Part shown: positions 13,896 through 16,530 of the stretch, in pieces
Layout of the letters: each line of letters starts with the position of its first letter
How positions within the stretch are numbered: position 1 is the stretch's first letter
Assembly: GCA_021791345.1 (NCBI GenBank)
Contig: JAJYWT010000020.1
Span: 1-16,530, forward strand
Length of the DNA: 16,530 nt
Direction: 5' to 3'
DNA from: a bacterium
GTDB lineage: Bacteria > Chloroflexota > Dormibacteria > UBA8260 > Bog-877
Position numbers and translations under genes: made by a program
Notes under the pieces: model-generated
The model's input: only the letters and a program-made list of their open reading frames with translations
Told to the model about the DNA's origin: nothing
Database searches by the model: none

Positions 13896-14690
13896 TCACG
13901 CGCCGGCCGGGAGTTGGCCTCTGTCTTCCGAATCGACCGCCCTGGCGCGGGACCGGGCGTGCGCCTGCACCGCGAAGTGTGCGCCGTCACTCACCAGCCG
14001 GTCCAGGAGTGGCTGCTCTTGAGCGATCGCCCAGTCGACATCGTGAAGCCGCCGGATCTCCGCCCCGGTCCAGCCGGCTCGGGTCACCAGCCTAACGATC
14101 ACCTCAGGTCCGGAACCCTGTGCCAGAGGAAGCGCTCTCAGGACCTCCGCGTCGTAGCTGGCATGGTGGGCGGGGGGACGGCTGCGGACCAGATCGAGGG
14201 CCCGATGACCTATCTTTCGCAGCGACTGGGTCACTCCCCGATCTGAAACGGTGCGGTCGATGAGCACCAGGCCTCCCTCTGGAGCCACGGCCCGCCACCT
14301 GCGCAGCGCCTCCAGGGGATCCACCAGCGTCCACAGAAGATGCCTGGAGACGATGACGTCGAAGGGTCCGGCTGGCACCATGGTGGCGTCGGCCCGGATC
14401 GCCTCGACCATGAGATGAGCCGCCTCCGCCTTCGCCCGCAGTCGCCCCAGCATCCCCGATGAGACGTCGACCGCCGTGACCCGATGGCCGAGCTCCGCTA
14501 ACAGCAGGCTGATGAAGCCGGTGCCGGCACCGACGTCCAGCACCCTGGCCGACTCCGGAGGAAGTAGATCTTGAAGGGCTGCTCGCCAGGCGGCCCGTAC
14601 CAAGGCGGAGGTTGGGTGATGGCCCGCGTCAAGGTCATAGGTGGTTGCGTCCTGGTCCCAAAACTCACGGATTCGGTCAGCCACGCTCAC
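13896..14690 (-). CDS. Class I SAM-dependent methyltransferase
   Basis: This 264-aa protein transfers a methyl group from S-adenosylmethionine to an unknown acceptor. The Rossmann core is clear: motif I VLDVGAGTGFISLLLAELG, an acidic end of strand 2 (VTAVDVSSGML), an ADATMVPAG block, then FDVIVSRHLLWTLVDPLEALRRW and the APEGGLVLIDRT strand. The N-terminal VADRIREFWDQDATTYD is typical of methyltransferases acting on small molecules in the UbiE/BioC-like group. A C-terminal extension (about 180-264) with REIRRLHDVDW-like helices ends in an Arg/Ala-rich tail. GTG 14688-14690 has a perfect AGGAGG 7 nt upstream, so I reject the in-frame start at 14735. It is divergent from the channel-like gene. 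No neighbour suggests the substrate. Confidence 0.88.
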   Translation of the reverse strand: MSVADRIREFWDQDATTYDLDAGHHPTSALVRAAWRAALQDLLPPESARVLDVGAGTGFISLLLAELGHRVTAVDVSSGMLGRLRAKAEAAHLMVEAIRADATMVPAGPFDVIVSRHLLWTLVDPLEALRRWRAVAPEGGLVLIDRTVSDRGVTQSLRKIGHRALDLVRSRPPAHHASYDAEVLRALPLAQGSGPEVIVRLVTRAGWTGAEIRRLHDVDWAIAQEQPLLDRLVSDGAHFAVQAHARSRARAVDSEDRGQLPAGA

Positions 14691-14697
14691 CCGTACA

Positions 14698-14703
14698 CCT
14701 CCT
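14698..14703 (-). promoter_or_regulatory. Ribosome binding site of the methyltransferase gene
   Basis: AGGAGG on the minus strand with 7-nt spacing to GTG 14690. It is the strongest Shine-Dalgarno sequence in the window and settles the start. Confidence 0.75.
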
Positions 14704-14733
14704 GACCACCCCGCCCACGCCCAGTTCTTGGGC

Positions 14734-14763
14734 ATCGTCGACTGTGATCCGAGCCGATGTCAA
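14734..14763 (-). promoter_or_regulatory. Putative methyltransferase promoter
   Basis: A perfect TTGACA -35 (minus strand, 14763-14758) is followed after 18 bp by GACGAT (14739-14734), a weak -10 with 3 of 6 matches. The leader would be about 35-40 nt and would include the AGGAGG. Confidence 0.35.
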
Positions 14764-14795
14764 GAGGCGCTCCCGATTGGACACCGGCATGACCC

Positions 14796-14815
14796 TAGGA
14801 TCTGTCTGGATCTGT
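14796..14815 (+). promoter_or_regulatory. TAGGAT -10 candidate overlapping a GGATCTGT direct repeat
   Basis: TAGGAT (14796-14801) is a -10 candidate for the channel-like gene. It overlaps the first of two GGATCTGT copies (14798-14805 and 14808-14815) set exactly 10 bp apart, about one helical turn, as an operator might be. No -35 with normal spacing is visible (TTGGAC at 14777-14782 is only 13 bp away). Confidence 0.3.
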
Positions 14816-14829
14816 GAGATGGTTAGGCG

Positions 14830-16074
14830 GTGGAGTTTCTGCGCGTTCTGGCCCTGCTGGCTGGGCTGACCGTCACCGTCGGCACCCTGGGCAGCGTGGT
14901 GCAGACGGTGATCGTGCCCCGGGCCACGTCCTCGCGTATCTCCGCCGCCTTGGCACGGATAGTCCAGGGCGGTCTGGGCCAGCTGGCCAGGACCCGCCGC
15001 GATTTCTTGGGGCGGGACGAGATCCTGGCCCAGGGGGCGCCGCTGTTTCTGGTGCTGCGCCTGGTGGTGTGGATAGGGCTGCTGGTCGGCGGGTTCACAC
15101 TGCTCTTTTGGGGATCGGGGACGGGGGACCTGGCGGGGGCGACGCGACTCAGCGCCTCCTCGATCCTGCCGCTGGGCCTGACCCACGCCCGCTCAGGCGT
15201 GGAGACCGCCATCGCGTTCCTGGAGTCGGCGGCGGGAGTGATCGTGGTGGCGTTGCAGATCTCCTATCTACCGAGCCTATACAGCTCATTCAATCGGCGC
15301 GAGACGCTGGTGACCATGCTCGACAGCAGCAGCGGATCCCCCCCGTGGGGGCCGGAGATCCTGGCGCGCCACGCCCTGATCGACAATCAGGACCATCTGG
15401 CCTCCCTCTACCACGACTGGGAACAGTGGGCGGCCGACATCACGGAGAGCCATACCAGCTACTCGACGCTTCTCTACTTTCGCTCGCCGGAGCCGCGCAC
15501 TTCGTGGGTCTTGGCGCTGCTCGCCTGCATGGACGCGGCCGCGATGCAGCTCGCGCTCAACCCTCTGACCGCGCCGGCCTCCGCCCGGCCCTTTCTTCGC
15601 ATGGGCATCGTGTGCCTGCGCTCGTTGGCACGGGTGAGCGGGATTCCCTACCGCGAAGACCCCATGCCGGATGACCCGGTGGAGCTTACCGTCGCGGAGT
15701 TCGAGGAGGCAGTCTCTCGCATCGTGACCGTGGGCTGGACTCCTGAGCGCACCGTCATCCAAGCCTGGCCACACTTCCGTGGCTGGCGGGTGAACTACGA
15801 GGCTATCGCGTACCAGATGGCGGCCATGATCGACGCTCCGCCTGGGCCATGGTCCGGGTCGCGCCGCGGCCGGTTGGAATCGTCGATAGTACCCCTGCGC
15901 CCCCCGCACCGGGCACCCAGTCAAGAGCGGGAACGCCTCCTGAAGGCCACGCGCCGCCGTCAGGAGTACCGGGCGGCGACCACCAGGTCAGGCCCGTCGG
16001 GTAAGCCTGCTCCTCGACCGGACGATCCTCCACAGCGATATCCCGCCGAGGAGCGACGCCCGGAACGGCAGTGA
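14830..16074 (+). CDS. Channel-like integral membrane protein with large cytoplasmic domain
   Basis: This 414-aa protein resembles a widespread actinobacterial group, sometimes labelled potassium-channel family, of unproven function. TM1 is about residues 4-29 (VLALLAGLTVTVGTLGSVV). TM2 is about 70-94 (FLVLRLVVWIGLLVGGFTL). A short pore-like re-entrant stretch lies at about 105-120 (RLSASSILPLGLTH), and TM3 is about 125-151 (AIAFLESAAGVIVVALQISYL, then PSLYSSFNRRE). The pore-like segment has no TVGYG-type selectivity filter. Residues about 160-345 form a conserved soluble domain (LYHDWEQWAADITESHTSY, YFRSPEPRTSW, MDAAAMQLAL, HFRGWRVNYEAIAYQMA). The last 65 residues are a disordered Arg/Pro tail. 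The start is a GTG with weak TTAGG upstream. It is divergent from the methyltransferase. Confidence 0.78.
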   Translation: MEFLRVLALLAGLTVTVGTLGSVVQTVIVPRATSSRISAALARIVQGGLGQLARTRRDFLGRDEILAQGAPLFLVLRLVVWIGLLVGGFTLLFWGSGTGDLAGATRLSASSILPLGLTHARSGVETAIAFLESAAGVIVVALQISYLPSLYSSFNRRETLVTMLDSSSGSPPWGPEILARHALIDNQDHLASLYHDWEQWAADITESHTSYSTLLYFRSPEPRTSWVLALLACMDAAAMQLALNPLTAPASARPFLRMGIVCLRSLARVSGIPYREDPMPDDPVELTVAEFEEAVSRIVTVGWTPERTVIQAWPHFRGWRVNYEAIAYQMAAMIDAPPGPWSGSRRGRLESSIVPLRPPHRAPSQERERLLKATRRRQEYRAATTRSGPSGKPAPRPDDPPQRYPAEERRPERQ

Positions 16075-16379
16075 GCGCGTGGTGATGGTTGGCTCATGCG
16101 CCGCAGCGCTACGTTTCAATGACCCCTGAGCCAGGAACCTCCCGGTTGCACTGATCGTCATGCGACGCTCGCTGCATCCCTGCCGTGACTCGACCCTCTG
16201 TACCGGCCGCAGTTTCCTGGACAACTGAGGTGCGTTATTTGTAGCGATCGCCATCGGGGCGGCCTTGTGCAAGCAACTCGCTCATCTCGACCTCTTCCTC
16301 AACGCCTTCGCCGCCCCGCCCCAGCTGGCCGCCTCGAAACTCACCTCACGGGTGCCAGAGCTATATCAACTAGAGATTC
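16075..16379. other. 305-bp gap between convergent membrane-protein genes
   Basis: Slightly less GC-rich than the rest (for example GTGCGTTATTTGTAGCGATC near 16211-16230). A TTG-started plus-strand frame (16265-16450) crosses it but runs antisense into the partial gene at the edge and shows no domain. No terminator with a T-tract is visible. Confidence 0.4.
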
Positions 16380-16530
16380 CTAGTACCGCCGTCGCCGCCG
16401 AAAGTTCCAACGGAAACCGAGCAGATATAGACCGAGCGCCCACGAGATGAGCGCGATCCCTAGCAGCACCAAGGTGAGGAACGCGGTGTATAGGATCGGC
16501 AGAACGACCAGCCAAGCCAGAGCGACCAGC
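16380..16530 (-). CDS. C-terminal fragment of an unknown membrane protein
   Basis: On the minus strand, a frame entering from the right edge reads 49 residues to a TAG at 16382-16380. It starts LVALAWLVVLPILYTAFLTL, continues with VLLGIALISWALGLYLLGF and ends RWNFRRRRRY. That is a nearly continuous hydrophobic stretch of about 40 residues, enough for two membrane helices with a short turn, followed by a strongly basic tail expected to lie in the cytoplasm. The composition is far from random for this GC content, so I judge it real, although the family cannot be named from this piece. It converges on the channel-like gene. Confidence 0.6.
   Translation of the reverse strand, partial: LVALAWLVVLPILYTAFLTLVLLGIALISWALGLYLLGFRWNFRRRRRY

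Noticed and set aside
13520..14095. Plus-strand ORF spanning the G10 tract
   Set aside because: It overlaps the conserved ends of two real genes, and its composition is Pro/Gly/Arg filler. There is no basis to call a phase-variable gene.
16265..16450. 61-aa plus-strand ORF near the right edge
   Set aside because: TTG start without a ribosome binding site, and antisense to the convincing membrane-protein C-terminus at 16380-16530.
1..16530. CRISPR array, insertion sequence, prophage or defence island
   Set aside because: I saw no spaced direct repeats, transposase, integrase, nuclease or helicase genes, and no terminal inverted repeats.

Overview
The window is very GC-rich (estimated by eye at close to 70%), with strong G/C bias at third codon positions and frequent GTG/TTG starts. 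The clpS gene followed by a DUF2017 gene is typical of Actinomycetota. The sulfocyanin-type copper lipoprotein, the GNAT/acyl-CoA synthetase fusion and the TANNNT-type leaderless promoter signals would fit an actinobacterium or a related high-GC Terrabacteria lineage (Dormibacterota- or Chloroflexota-like). I cannot fix the phylum from the sequence. There are no rRNAs, recognisable tRNAs, transposases, phage genes or CRISPR arrays. This looks like ordinary chromosomal housekeeping DNA with several long non-coding gaps.

Layout, left to right. (1) Positions 1-116 may hold the start of an unknown minus-strand gene running off the edge. (2) An unknown 149-aa gene precedes an aminopeptidase P (pepP) with all five metal ligands and a probable leaderless promoter. 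(3) Converging on pepP is a minus-strand pair, clpS and DUF2017. (4) Divergent from clpS is a lipoprotein with a sulfocyanin-like blue-copper domain, probably preceded by a 14-codon leader ORF whose stop overlaps its start codon. (5) After a 384-bp gap comes an AIM24-family protein, converging within 5 bp on a small unknown gene that lies downstream of a soluble P-type-ATPase-like HAD phosphatase. (6) Divergent from the HAD gene is a stand-alone beta-ketoacyl-ACP synthase II (fabF), which converges on a tandem-GNAT acetyltransferase. (7) A gap of about 770 bp without a convincing gene precedes pepC, a C1-type aminopeptidase whose true start is fixed by an internal Shine-Dalgarno sequence. (8) Next is a roughly 910-aa fusion of an N-terminal GNAT domain to an NDP-forming acyl-CoA synthetase (Pat-like protein acyltransferase). 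(9) A class I SAM-dependent methyltransferase (minus) is divergent from a three-helix channel-like membrane protein (plus). (10) The window ends inside the C-terminus of another minus-strand membrane protein.

The genes do not form one pathway. Loose themes are peptide turnover (PepP, ClpS, PepC) and acyl-CoA/acetyl chemistry (FabF, two GNAT proteins, one fused to an acyl-CoA synthetase). I did not find a convincing new multi-gene system. The most interesting items are the copper lipoprotein with its coupled leader ORF, the Pat-like fusion that keeps the synthetase histidine, and the channel-like protein without a potassium selectivity filter.
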